Shown here piece after piece: positions 35,578-43,842 of a stretch of 52,980 nt of DNA. Below the pieces are notes generated by a model. That model ran no database searches and had not been told where the DNA came from. It saw only the letters and a program-made list of their open reading frames with translations. Every line of letters starts with the position of its first letter. Position 1 is the first letter of the stretch. The translations under genes were made by a program, and so were the position numbers. This DNA is from JANYJZ01 sp964523395. Its GTDB lineage: Bacteria > Bacteroidota > Ignavibacteria > UBA10030 > SZUA-254. Where the stretch lies: the NCBI GenBank assembly GCA_964523395.1, contig CAZFXS010000018.1, positions 1 to 52,980 on the forward strand, in the 5' to 3' direction.

Positions 35578-36483
35578 TTATGCAGTAAGCGGCTGAGGGA
35601 CGGGCATCGATTCAATATGCAATTTGATGCGTTCCATCAACCATTGCGGCGTTGAAGTAGCTCCGCTGATGCCAACGGTTTCAACACCGTCAAACCACTC
35701 CGGCAACAATTCCGACTCAACTTCGACAAAGTAGGTCCGGGGATTAGCTTCTTTGCAAATCTGATACAACACTTTGCCGTTCGAACTGTTTCGTCCGGCA
35801 ACAAAAATCATAATATCGTTCTGTGCGGCAAACTCACGCAACTTTTTATCCCTGCCGAACACCTGTCCGCAAATGGTGTCTTTCGCGTGAAATTCTTTTG
35901 CCTGATCTTCAAATGTATCGACAACAAGCTCGGCAACACGCTTCTGCAACTCTTCTTTGAGTTTGTAAAACGTGGCCTTGTCCATTGTTGTCTGGGAAAA
36001 CAGCACCGTCTTTCTGGTCAAATCGATTTTATTAATTTCTTCAACCGATTTAATAACGATCGCTTCACCGTTCGTATGCCCGACAAGACCGATGACTTCA
36101 GCGTGATCTTTTTTTCCGTAAATGACTACCTGAAACCCTTTGTCGTAAAACTTTTTGATACGCTCCTGTACTTTCCAGACAACCGGACAGGTTGCGTCAA
36201 CTATCTGAACACCAAGCTTTCCTGCGTTTTCGAACGTCGAAGGAGGCTCACCATGTGCGCGAATCAGAACTTTTCCGTCTTTGATATCCGGAAGATCCGC
36301 ATGGGAGATGGTATGAAGCCCCTTCTTCTCGAGACGTTCAATCTCCATGGGATTGTGGATAATATCACCAAGTACGTAAAGTTTTTCACCATTGTTCAAT
36401 GACTCGAGCTCAGATTCAGCGATATCGATTGTCCGAATCACACCCCAGCAAAACCCTGCGCTTTTGTCAACGGTAACTTTCAT
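35578..36483 (-). CDS. ispH: 4-hydroxy-3-methylbut-2-enyl diphosphate reductase
   Basis: The 301-residue IspH (LytB) is the last enzyme of the MEP isoprenoid pathway and reduces HMBPP to IPP and DMAPP with a [4Fe-4S] cluster. The three cluster ligands are Cys12 (SAGFCWGV), Cys99 (DATCPVV) and Cys205 (DTICGQVFGR). The substrate and proton-relay residues are in RAHGEPP, HAEVIGLVGH (His127, Glu129) and SQTTMD. Length is normal. The start overlaps the stop of cmk by four bases. Nothing is abnormal. Confidence 0.97.
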   Translation of the reverse strand: MKVTVDKSAGFCWGVIRTIDIAESELESLNNGEKLYVLGDIIHNPMEIERLEKKGLHTISHADLPDIKDGKVLIRAHGEPPSTFENAGKLGVQIVDATCPVVWKVQERIKKFYDKGFQVVIYGKKDHAEVIGLVGHTNGEAIVIKSVEEINKIDLTRKTVLFSQTTMDKATFYKLKEELQKRVAELVVDTFEDQAKEFHAKDTICGQVFGRDKKLREFAAQNDIMIFVAGRNSSNGKVLYQICKEANPRTYFVEVESELLPEWFDGVETVGISGATSTPQWLMERIKLHIESMPVPQPLTA

Positions 36484-37160
36484 TGTTCCTGGTGTATTAA
36501 CTCCTTCGCTATTGTTACTATAAAATCTACCTGTTCTTCAATTGTCAGATTTGATGTATCCAGAATATGGGCATCATCTGCTTTACGCAACGGACTGATA
36601 TCACGCTGTGAATCTTTTTGATCGCGCTCAATTATTTCATTGACAAGTTGTTCGAACGGGATTTGAGTTCCCTGTTTCTCCAGTTCTTTTGCCCGTCTGC
36701 GCGCGCGCTCTTCGACGTCTGCAACCATAAATATTTTCACATCGGCATCAGGAAACACAACAGTACCGATATCTCTTCCTTCAAGAACGATACCGCCGTT
36801 TTTTCCCATCTGTCGTTGTTCGCGAACCATCACCTCGCGGACATCTTTCAGCGCGCTCACTGCGCTGACATTTTTTGTCACCGCCTGACTGCGAATATTT
36901 TTCGTAACATCCCTGCCGTCGAGAAAAATCTTTAATTCATCATCATAATCTTCGAGACGAATGGCAGTTTTTCGGGCAATCTCAGTTATGCGGACCGTAT
37001 CCGAAACGTCAACGCCGCTCTCTATAATCTTGAGAGTCATTGCCCGGTACATTGCTCCTGTGTCAACATGGAGATACCCCAATCGTTTTGCTGTTAATTT
37101 TGAAGTGGTACTCTTGCCTGAAGCGGCAGGACCATCGATGGCAATGACTAATTTCTTCAA
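36480..37160 (-). CDS. cmk: Cytidylate kinase
   Basis: The 226-residue kinase phosphorylates CMP and dCMP with ATP. The P-loop is GPAASGKST, followed by HVDTGAMYRAMTL. The NMP-binding region has LEGRDIGTVVFPDADVKIFMVAD, and ERARRR is in the lid. The frame extends upstream to a TTG at 37223 (247 residues), but the family begins just before the P-loop (KKLVIAIDGPA). A TTG at 37160 gives the normal length, so I use it; no ATG or clear ribosome site exists. The stop overlaps the ispH start by four bases. Confidence 0.93.
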   Translation of the reverse strand: MKKLVIAIDGPAASGKSTTSKLTAKRLGYLHVDTGAMYRAMTLKIIESGVDVSDTVRITEIARKTAIRLEDYDDELKIFLDGRDVTKNIRSQAVTKNVSAVSALKDVREVMVREQRQMGKNGGIVLEGRDIGTVVFPDADVKIFMVADVEERARRRAKELEKQGTQIPFEQLVNEIIERDQKDSQRDISPLRKADDAHILDTSNLTIEEQVDFIVTIAKELIHQEQ

Positions 37161-37267
37161 ATTTTTAACGTTTTGAGGTATTTTTTGGCTGATTAATATA
37201 CAAAAATCGCATTTCGGAATCAATAACGGGACTGTTTAACTAAACTTTAGTATATTGGCACTAACTT

Positions 37268-37804
37268 ATGAAAAAACTTACGCATGACGAGATAGCAAAG
37301 AACCGTTTTACACTCGGTGAGCTTTCTGATGCTGAACGGTTCCCCATTTATCTTCTCCTTGACAATATCAGGAGCCTGTACAATGTAGGCTCGATCTTCC
37401 GGACAGCGGATGGAGCGCGTGTAAAAAAATTGTTTTTGTGCGGGTACACACCGTATCCCCCAAGAAAGGAAATTGAAAAAACCGCACTCGGCGCTGTTGA
37501 ATCGGTACCGTGGGAGTATTATAAAAGTCCGATTGAAATCATCGACCGGTTGAAATCCGAGGGGATCACCATCGCCGTCCTTGAACACACCTCTGCAAGC
37601 ATTCCATATTACTCCCTTACCAAAAAACAATTTCCGCTTTTACTTGTTGTGGGAAATGAAATAACAGGCGTCTCAAAAGAAGTCATTCAATCAGCCGATA
37701 TGGGAATTGAAATCCCTATGTACGGAATGAAACAGTCGTTAAACGCGGCAATCGCGTGCGGCATTGCTTTGTTCGGACTGGTAAAAATACTTAACGAAGA
37801 TTAA
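37268..37804 (+). CDS. SpoU/TrmH-family RNA methyltransferase
   Basis: The 178-residue SPOUT enzyme is one of few plus-strand genes. The opening ERFPIYLLLDNIRSLYNVGSIFRTADGA holds motif 1 (N..N.G...R). The middle LLLVVGNEITGVSKEVIQSADMGIEIPMYGMKQSLNAAIACGIALF holds motifs 2 and 3, whose knot binds SAM. It should methylate a ribose 2'-OH in tRNA or rRNA; which one cannot be decided. The N-terminal extension of other TrmH members is absent. It is divergent from cmk, and its stop overlaps the stop of the downstream minus-strand kinase by three bases. Confidence 0.93.
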   Translation: MKKLTHDEIAKNRFTLGELSDAERFPIYLLLDNIRSLYNVGSIFRTADGARVKKLFLCGYTPYPPRKEIEKTALGAVESVPWEYYKSPIEIIDRLKSEGITIAVLEHTSASIPYYSLTKKQFPLLLVVGNEITGVSKEVIQSADMGIEIPMYGMKQSLNAAIACGIALFGLVKILNED

Positions 37805-40800
37805 GAATTCTTCTTCTCCGCCGGAGTTCCTTCATCAATCACTTCTCTGATACGAATGAGAATCTGATCGGGAACATACGGCTTCTGAATAAAATCTTTC
37901 GCACCTGCCTTGAGCAAATCCATTTTAACATTTGGATCAAAATACCCGCTGGCAAGAATGGCTCTCACATTCGGGTTCACTTCCTTCATTTTCTGAAACA
38001 TTTCCCATCCACCCAATCTTGGTAATCCCATATCGGAAAGCACAAGCGATATTTCGTTCGCATGTGCCGTAAAAATTTCGAGGCCTTCCTGTCCGTCTTT
38101 TGCTGTGAGAACATTATACCCTTGGCTTTGGAGTAGGCCGGCAAGCAAATCAAGAAGCATTTCTTCATCTTCAACAAGAAGAACTGTTTCGTGTTCCTTT
38201 CCGGCAGGGACAGATGCTGTTATCTCTTCTACCGGGACAGCATCCTGCCGCGGTGTCGCCGGGAAATAAAGAATGAAGGTTGTGCCTTTTCCCTTTTCAC
38301 TTTCAAAATCGGCAAATGCATGATGGCTGTTGATCACCCCATAGACAACAGCCAGCCCGAGGCCGGTTCCTTTTCCCAATTCTTTTGTCGTAAAGAATGG
38401 TTCGAAAATCCTTTTTTTCGTTTGCTCATCCATTCCGATGCCGGTATCAGCTACCACGACAGATACATATTCGTTAGATGTTGCGTTCGGAAATTTTTGC
38501 TGCAGTTTGTATCCGGCAATTGTATCCGTTCTGAGAGAAAGTGTACCTCCCTGCCCTGAGGTTAATTTCGGATCTACCATAGCATCGCGCGCGTTGACAC
38601 AGAGATTAAGCAAGGCCTGATGAAGCTGGGTAGCGTCGGCAAAAATGGAGGGGAGATTTTCTCCAAGCTCAAGAGCAATAGTAATTGATTTCGGGAATGT
38701 CTCCGACAACATTCTTGAAAGGTCTTTAATGGAATCGTTGACATTTACTGAATGGAATGACGGATCTGCCTTACGCGCAAACGTAAGAAGTTGCCGGACA
38801 AGTTCCGCGCCGCGTTCAACGGCCTTTTTAATCGTATCGAGGCTTTTTGCATATCGCTCGGGGCTTACATTCCCCGCTTCAAGGAGCTGAGTATACCCGA
38901 GGATAATCCCTAACAGATTATTAAAATCATGCGCGATACCGCCTGCAAGCGTACCAATACCTTCCATCTTCTGCGCCTGCTGCAATTGCTGTTCGAGCCG
39001 TTTTCGTTCCGTTATATCTTCAACAGTTCCTTCATAGTATGCGACCAAGCCATCTTTTCCTAAAATTGCCCTGGCATTTTCACGCACAAATATAATTGAT
39101 TTATCTTTTTTCAGCCAAGAACCTTCGAGACCTTTAACCTCTCCTTCACGCTCGACTAACTCCTTAAACATTTTTCGGTGATGCTGATGCTCAAACCCTT
39201 CGCGTTCAAGATCCATCGAGGATAACTCCTTGAAGGACGAATACCCTAACATATTGATGAGTGTCGGGTTCGCCATAATAATCTTTCCGTCCGGCGTCGT
39301 ACGGTAAATACCTGTAGGGATTTGCTCAAACAGATTTCTGTACCGTTCTTCACTCTTTCGTAGCGCTTCCTCCGATCGTTTTTTATCGATTGCTTTTGCA
39401 ACCTGAGATGATACAAATTCGAGCATCTGTAATTCAGCATGACCATATGCATGGGGGTCCGAATAATGCTGAACAGTCATAACACCAATCGGCTTATTAT
39501 CGATAATTAATGGAACTCCCAGCCAAATTGGCGAGGACACCCCGACCATTTCAACTTCGCCGCGGCGCTGAAGTTCTTCATCAAGCGCCTGATCACACAA
39601 TAATGATTTCCCTGTCCGTAAAACGTACTCAGTCATTCCTCTGCCTAATTTCTGTGGAGGAGAAGGAACGTCTACCTCATCGACGAAATACGGGAAGCTG
39701 ATCATGCCTTCTTTTTCATCGTACAATGCAATATAGAAATTACCGGCAGGCATTACAGTGGAGATAATCTCATGAATATCTTTAAACAGTCTGTCCAAAT
39801 CGGGAGCTTTGTCTGCCGCCTGCGAAATTCTGTATACTGCCTCCTGTAATTTTTCCGACCGGCTTCTGACGGTAATATCCTTCGCGATAACCAGGTTTGC
39901 CGTCTTTCCCGTAAAGTCGATGGGATGGACAAGAACTTCGACATCGATAATTTCACCATTTTTCTTTTGATGGCGCACTCCCAGGAATGTTTGAAGCCCC
40001 TGTTGCGGTTGCTGTAGCCGTTCTTTTAATTTGGGAATTTCTGATGCGGGCCGTATATCAAGAATTGTCATTTCCATAAACTCTGCATACGAATAACCAT
40101 ACCGAACGATTGCCGCGTCATTCACCGCGAGGAAACGCAACGTTTGAAGATCGAACACCCACATTGCTTCCGGATTTGACTCAAAGAGAAGTCGGTATTT
40201 TGCTTCGTTTTCACGGAGCCTTTCTTCCGCATTTTTTCTATCGGTGATATCGCGAAAATTCGTAACCACCGCATGAACGCCGGGGTCATGCAACAAATTA
40301 GTACTCACGGTTTCCACCCATCTCCACGAACCATCTTTGTGCAACACTCTGTATAGTCCTTCCACTTTCTTCGAAGAAGATTCCAATACACTTTTAAAGC
40401 TCTCTTCTGAAGCCGACCGATCATCAGGGTGAACAAATGCGAACGGGTTCTTGCCAAGCAATTCCTCTTCTTTGTATCCTAAGATCTTTGTTGTCGACGC
40501 ACTGATGTATAACGGAGTCCCGTCGCTGGCCAACATGGCAACGCCATCAGAACTATTTTCAATCAAAGAGCGGAAACGCTGTTCACCTTCCTGCAGGAGC
40601 GTCATTGCTTTCTGGCGGTCGGAAATGTCGCGTACGACACTGACAAGCGCCACCGGTGTGTTATCTTCACCATTAACAACCGACGTCCACATCTCAACGG
40701 GAAATTCCGCACCGTTTTTCTTGAGCGCGATAATATCACCATTCCATCCTCCTGCTAAAGTAGCGGGGAGAATTTCTTTGAGAACGTGATGCGGGTTCTT

Positions 40801-41346
40801 CGATGACAGGGTGCTGATAATGCTTTTTCCGATAAGCTCATCCTCTTTGTACCCGTACGCTTCACAAAAAGCGTTATTGACGAAGAGAATGTTATTGTTA
40901 AGGTCAGTCAGGCAAAAAAAATCTTTCGTACAACTTAGTGCGTGGGCAAGGAGGCGGATTTTGCTTTCTGATTGCCTGCGCTCTGTGATGTCTCTTGACA
41001 CCACCACCACCACTTGAGGCTTTCCCTTGTCATCCTTGATGACATTTCCCTGAGACTCAATAAACCGGACAGAACCATCGGGCAATACTAAACGGTACTC
41101 TGTCCGTTGTCCAATACCTGTTTTCACGGTATTGGTAAATATTTCCTTAATTTTTATTCTGTCATCCGGGTGGACTTCACGAAACGAATCGGTCCCCTTA
41201 AGATTGGCATCTCCAAAAAGACTCTTATACGATGGACTGTTATAAAGTCTTTTTCCAGTCAGGTCAAGAACTGCTATCAGGTCATCGATATGCTCTGTAA
41301 TGATGCGAAAGAGCTCTTTTGATTCCGCAAAATCTTTTATATTCAT
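37801..41346 (-). CDS. Hybrid sensor histidine kinase with PAS, GAF and receiver domains
   Basis: ATG 41346 begins MNIKDFAESKELFRIITEH. A TTG start 99 bases upstream is possible but weaker. The 1181-residue soluble protein has PAS units starting near LFRIITEHIDDLIAV, IRLLAHALSCTKDFF, FRSLIENSSDGVAML and YRLLFESNPEAMWVF. A GAF domain follows (LDRLFKDIHEIISTVMPAGN), then a last PAS (YRNLFEQIPTGIYRT). The kinase core has the H-box GGIAHDFNNLL, the N-box NARDAM and the G1/F/G2 boxes DTGIGMDEQTKKRIFEPFF and GTGLGLAV. A receiver domain (LLVEDEEMLLDLL, LSDMGLPRLGG with phospho-Asp, KPYVPDQ) ends it. No membrane segment is seen, so it senses an internal signal. No separate response regulator is adjacent. 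Confidence 0.94.
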   Translation of the reverse strand: MNIKDFAESKELFRIITEHIDDLIAVLDLTGKRLYNSPSYKSLFGDANLKGTDSFREVHPDDRIKIKEIFTNTVKTGIGQRTEYRLVLPDGSVRFIESQGNVIKDDKGKPQVVVVVSRDITERRQSESKIRLLAHALSCTKDFFCLTDLNNNILFVNNAFCEAYGYKEDELIGKSIISTLSSKNPHHVLKEILPATLAGGWNGDIIALKKNGAEFPVEMWTSVVNGEDNTPVALVSVVRDISDRQKAMTLLQEGEQRFRSLIENSSDGVAMLASDGTPLYISASTTKILGYKEEELLGKNPFAFVHPDDRSASEESFKSVLESSSKKVEGLYRVLHKDGSWRWVETVSTNLLHDPGVHAVVTNFRDITDRKNAEERLRENEAKYRLLFESNPEAMWVFDLQTLRFLAVNDAAIVRYGYSYAEFMEMTILDIRPASEIPKLKERLQQPQQGLQTFLGVRHQKKNGEIIDVEVLVHPIDFTGKTANLVIAKDITVRSRSEKLQEAVYRISQAADKAPDLDRLFKDIHEIISTVMPAGNFYIALYDEKEGMISFPYFVDEVDVPSPPQKLGRGMTEYVLRTGKSLLCDQALDEELQRRGEVEMVGVSSPIWLGVPLIIDNKPIGVMTVQHYSDPHAYGHAELQMLEFVSSQVAKAIDKKRSEEALRKSEERYRNLFEQIPTGIYRTTPDGKIIMANPTLINMLGYSSFKELSSMDLEREGFEHQHHRKMFKELVEREGEVKGLEGSWLKKDKSIIFVRENARAILGKDGLVAYYEGTVEDITERKRLEQQLQQAQKMEGIGTLAGGIAHDFNNLLGIILGYTQLLEAGNVSPERYAKSLDTIKKAVERGAELVRQLLTFARKADPSFHSVNVNDSIKDLSRMLSETFPKSITIALELGENLPSIFADATQLHQALLNLCVNARDAMVDPKLTSGQGGTLSLRTDTIAGYKLQQKFPNATSNEYVSVVVADTGIGMDEQTKKRIFEPFFTTKELGKGTGLGLAVVYGVINSHHAFADFESEKGKGTTFILYFPATPRQDAVPVEEITASVPAGKEHETVLLVEDEEMLLDLLAGLLQSQGYNVLTAKDGQEGLEIFTAHANEISLVLSDMGLPRLGGWEMFQKMKEVNPNVRAILASGYFDPNVKMDLLKAGAKDFIQKPYVPDQILIRIREVIDEGTPAEKKNS

Positions 41347-41547
41347 CTCGTTCTTCAAGTCATGAAAGAAAATTTCAAGCCTGCAGGGTTTACCAACAGC
41401 CCTTTTCTTGCGGGACAATGTAGTAAAGTTTTTTTTCCCCTTCAATAGGTATTATAAAATTCCTACGCAAAGAAGAAAGGGCTCTCGTACGCTGATTTTT
41501 TAGGGTGGGACATTTGGAGGGAAGGAACCGAAAGAGAAAAGATCTAT

Positions 41548-42213
41548 TTAATTCTTAATATCGTACGCCAGTGTAAAGTACTCCTCTTTTTCATGTGTAT
41601 GAATCCGGATTACTCCTGCCCGGACAAGTTGCACCAGAATCCGCGAGGCGCGGCGATCGCTGATATTCACCAACCGGCCAAATTCTCTTACGGTGATCCG
41701 TTGCTGTTTATCAAGATACTGAAACAAACGTTTTTCATTATCTCCGATTGCCACCTTTAATGGCGGGGCATCGGGATTTTCATTCTGAAGGATTTTAACA
41801 ACCTCACGGCTTGCCATCATCGTGTTATCTTTTACACGGATATAAACGCGTGTATTTTCCCCGTTAAGGCGGTCCTGTTCCCCCAAAAAGTAATGCGGCT
41901 TGTTTTTGCTTTCATTGATATGACAAACGATGACATCGCGGCCATCAAATGGGACAATGTTAATCAACGGCTGGATTTGCGGGTCGCAAAAATCCCGCCC
42001 GGCTATTTCAATGAGTTCAATCTCTGATTTTTCGCTCTCAACGCCGACAATAGTACCGTCATCATCAACACCAAAGAGAATATCACCGCCTTTTGTGTTT
42101 GCGAACGAGATAATTGTCCGGGCGATTTTTTCGGCAGAGGAGATTCTCCGTTTGAATTCAACAGTAAATCCTTCCCCCTCTTCAATAAGAGCATTCACAT
42201 CATGAAAATTCAT
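41548..42213 (-). CDS. AlbA_2 (Schlafen-type) domain protein with C-terminal winged helix
   Basis: The 221-residue protein has an N-terminal AlbA_2/divergent AAA_4 domain (about 1-130; FTVEFKRRIS, IARTIISFANTKGGDILFGVDDDG, VIVCHINESKNKPHYF), as in transcriptional regulators and Schlafen-like proteins. The C-terminal 70 residues read like a winged helix-turn-helix (NEKRLFQYLDKQQRITVREFGRLVNISDRRASRILVQLVRAGVI). It is preceded by GGAG at about eight bases. It lies between mtgA and the kinase on the same strand, 34 bases after mtgA. The DNA target and ligand are unknown. Confidence 0.85.
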   Translation of the reverse strand: MNFHDVNALIEEGEGFTVEFKRRISSAEKIARTIISFANTKGGDILFGVDDDGTIVGVESEKSEIELIEIAGRDFCDPQIQPLINIVPFDGRDVIVCHINESKNKPHYFLGEQDRLNGENTRVYIRVKDNTMMASREVVKILQNENPDAPPLKVAIGDNEKRLFQYLDKQQRITVREFGRLVNISDRRASRILVQLVRAGVIRIHTHEKEEYFTLAYDIKN

Positions 42214-42247
42214 TTCATAACTCCAGCATCGTTAACAAATTTTCAGG

Positions 42248-42988
42248 CTACCATCCCCGCGCTGCCATCCTGGTTGCAATCATCCGCGTCCGGTAGTTGA
42301 CAAACCGCGAACCGCTATTCGGTTTATTTCTCAGCGGACTGGGAATGACAGCTGCCATTTGAGTTGCCTCTTCACGCGTCAGCTCATACGTATGCTTGCC
42401 AAAATATTTCAGCGCGGCAGCTTCGGCGCCGAAAATACCGTCACCCCATTCTATGACATTCAAATAGATTTCCAAAATTCTCCGCTTCGACAATTCATCC
42501 TCAAGCGACTGGCTGATGAAAAATTCTTTCAGCTTACGCATCGGATCTTTGGAAGTCGATAAAAAAAGATTTTTTGCCAACTGTTGAGTAATGGTGCTCC
42601 CGCCTCTTGCAAAACGGAATTTGGTGAGGTTTTTAATGAATGATTCTTTCACTTCGAACCAATCAACACCATCGTGTTCGTAAAACGTCCCGTCTTCGGC
42701 TACAATCACCGCATGAATTAAATGCTCGCTGATCTGCGAAAGCGGAACCCATCGCTGCTGAATGCTGTATCTTTTCCCGGCACGATCTGCTTCATCCTTT
42801 CGCTGTTCCATCAGTGCAGAAAGTCTTGGATTTTTCCTTGCCAGCGCGGTGATTTCCGATGATGACGGCAACGTTACATATTCTATCACCAAAAGAAGAA
42901 CAAAGCCGCAGGCAATTGTCAGCAGTTTATGGTTGCGTATCCAGGAATTTACTTGAGAAAATCTCGACGTGCGGGGTTCAGATGTCAC
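42248..42988 (-). CDS. mtgA: Monofunctional peptidoglycan glycosyltransferase
   Basis: The 246-residue GT51 enzyme polymerises lipid II into glycan strands at the outer face of the cytoplasmic membrane. An N-terminal membrane anchor is at about residues 19-37 (LLTIACGFVLLLVIEYVTL). The catalytic core has AVIVAEDGTFYEHDGVDW (the first catalytic Glu), ARGGSTITQQLAKNLFLS, RKLKEFFISQSLEDELSKRRILEIYLNVIEWGDGIFG and AAALKYFGK. It has no transpeptidase domain. The start GTG 42988 follows the ruvX stop by 12 bases; no ATG is in frame. Confidence 0.93.
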   Translation of the reverse strand: MTSEPRTSRFSQVNSWIRNHKLLTIACGFVLLLVIEYVTLPSSSEITALARKNPRLSALMEQRKDEADRAGKRYSIQQRWVPLSQISEHLIHAVIVAEDGTFYEHDGVDWFEVKESFIKNLTKFRFARGGSTITQQLAKNLFLSTSKDPMRKLKEFFISQSLEDELSKRRILEIYLNVIEWGDGIFGAEAAALKYFGKHTYELTREEATQMAAVIPSPLRNKPNSGSRFVNYRTRMIATRMAARGW

Positions 42989-43000
42989 ATGCCAGGAGGG

Positions 43001-43438
43001 TCAGTTCGGAGAATGTGCTGTTCCGGATTGAGCATCAAGATAACTCTGGAGGATAATCGCAGCGGCCGTCAAATCAACGTTGCCCTTTGTCTGCCGCTGT
43101 TTTTTCTTCACACCCATAATATGAAACGTTTCCTGCGCAATCTTCGATGAGAATCTTTCATCAACACTCACAACCGATCTGCCGGCAACCGTTGTAAGTT
43201 CATCCATAAAGTGTTTCACTTCTGTCGCTTTGGCTCCTTCTTCCCCCTTTAAATTGTAGGGCATGCCGACTACAATAAGTCCGACATCAAATTCATCTGC
43301 CAATTCTTTGATGCGTGTGAGTGCGTTGGGGGAATTGATGATAACTTCAACTCCTTTCGCGATAACATGTAAAGGATCACTCACGGCAACGCCGATGCGC
43401 ACACTGCCGTAATCAATGCCGAGGATACGCTTTTTCAG
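43001..43438 (-). CDS. ruvX: RuvX/YqgF Holliday-junction resolvase-like nuclease, unusual start
   Basis: RuvX is an RNase H-fold nuclease, related to 5' pre-16S rRNA processing and Holliday junction resolution. The family starts '(M)KRILGIDYG', whose Asp is catalytic. Here the frame reads LKKRILGIDYGSVRIGVAVSD and has no ATG, GTG or TTG before GTG 43402, which would lose the Asp (residue 9). Between the HU stop and that Asp the frame has only CTG 43438 as a near-cognate that preserves the family start, so I use it (145 residues). Later residues VVVSVDERFSSK (catalytic Glu and Arg region) and NVDLTAAAIILQSYLD (second Asp) are present. It lies between HU and mtgA on one strand. Confidence 0.85.
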   Translation of the reverse strand: MKKRILGIDYGSVRIGVAVSDPLHVIAKGVEVIINSPNALTRIKELADEFDVGLIVVGMPYNLKGEEGAKATEVKHFMDELTTVAGRSVVSVDERFSSKIAQETFHIMGVKKKQRQTKGNVDLTAAAIILQSYLDAQSGTAHSPN

Positions 43439-43456
43439 TGTGGTTGGATTCCGAAA

Positions 43457-43828
43457 TTAATGGACAAGTTGATGTTGTTCAGTTGCACGTTCCGTCGCAC
43501 CGGCATCGAGCGGCTGGGACAAAAAGCTCTTCAGCAATTTACTCGGTTTGAAATGAGTTTTCCGTCTCGAAGGCACAAAAATAATTTCACCGGATTTCGG
43601 ATTACGGGCTTTTGGTTTTGATTTTGTCGGCTTTACTTCAAACACGCCGAAATCACGGACTTCAATGCGAAGTTCCGGATCTGCAGTCATCATGATATCT
43701 CTGATTGCCATAAAAACGTGGTCAACCCACTTTGCGGCGTTGTGCACATTTTCATGATTCGCTGCTGCGACTCTTTTCACGATATCTTTTTTCGTGTATG
43801 TCTGGGGCCGGTTGTTTTCTCGTTTCAT
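43457..43828 (-). CDS. HU/IHF-family DNA-binding protein with C-terminal extension
   Basis: The 123-residue protein has the HU fold: helices from KKDIVKRVAAANHE, then strands with LRIEVRDFGVFEVKPTKSKPKARNPKSGE, holding the minor-groove arm with the conserved R-N-P. FVPSRRKTHFKPSKLLKSFL completes the fold. A C-terminal tail (LDAGATERATEQHQLVH) of about 20 residues is not part of the core. It bends or coats DNA in the nucleoid. It is between relA/spoT and ruvX; its stop is in the same frame as ruvX with no start between them. Confidence 0.92.
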   Translation of the reverse strand: MKRENNRPQTYTKKDIVKRVAAANHENVHNAAKWVDHVFMAIRDIMMTADPELRIEVRDFGVFEVKPTKSKPKARNPKSGEIIFVPSRRKTHFKPSKLLKSFLSQPLDAGATERATEQHQLVH

Positions 43829-43842
43829 AATAGCTCCTCTCT

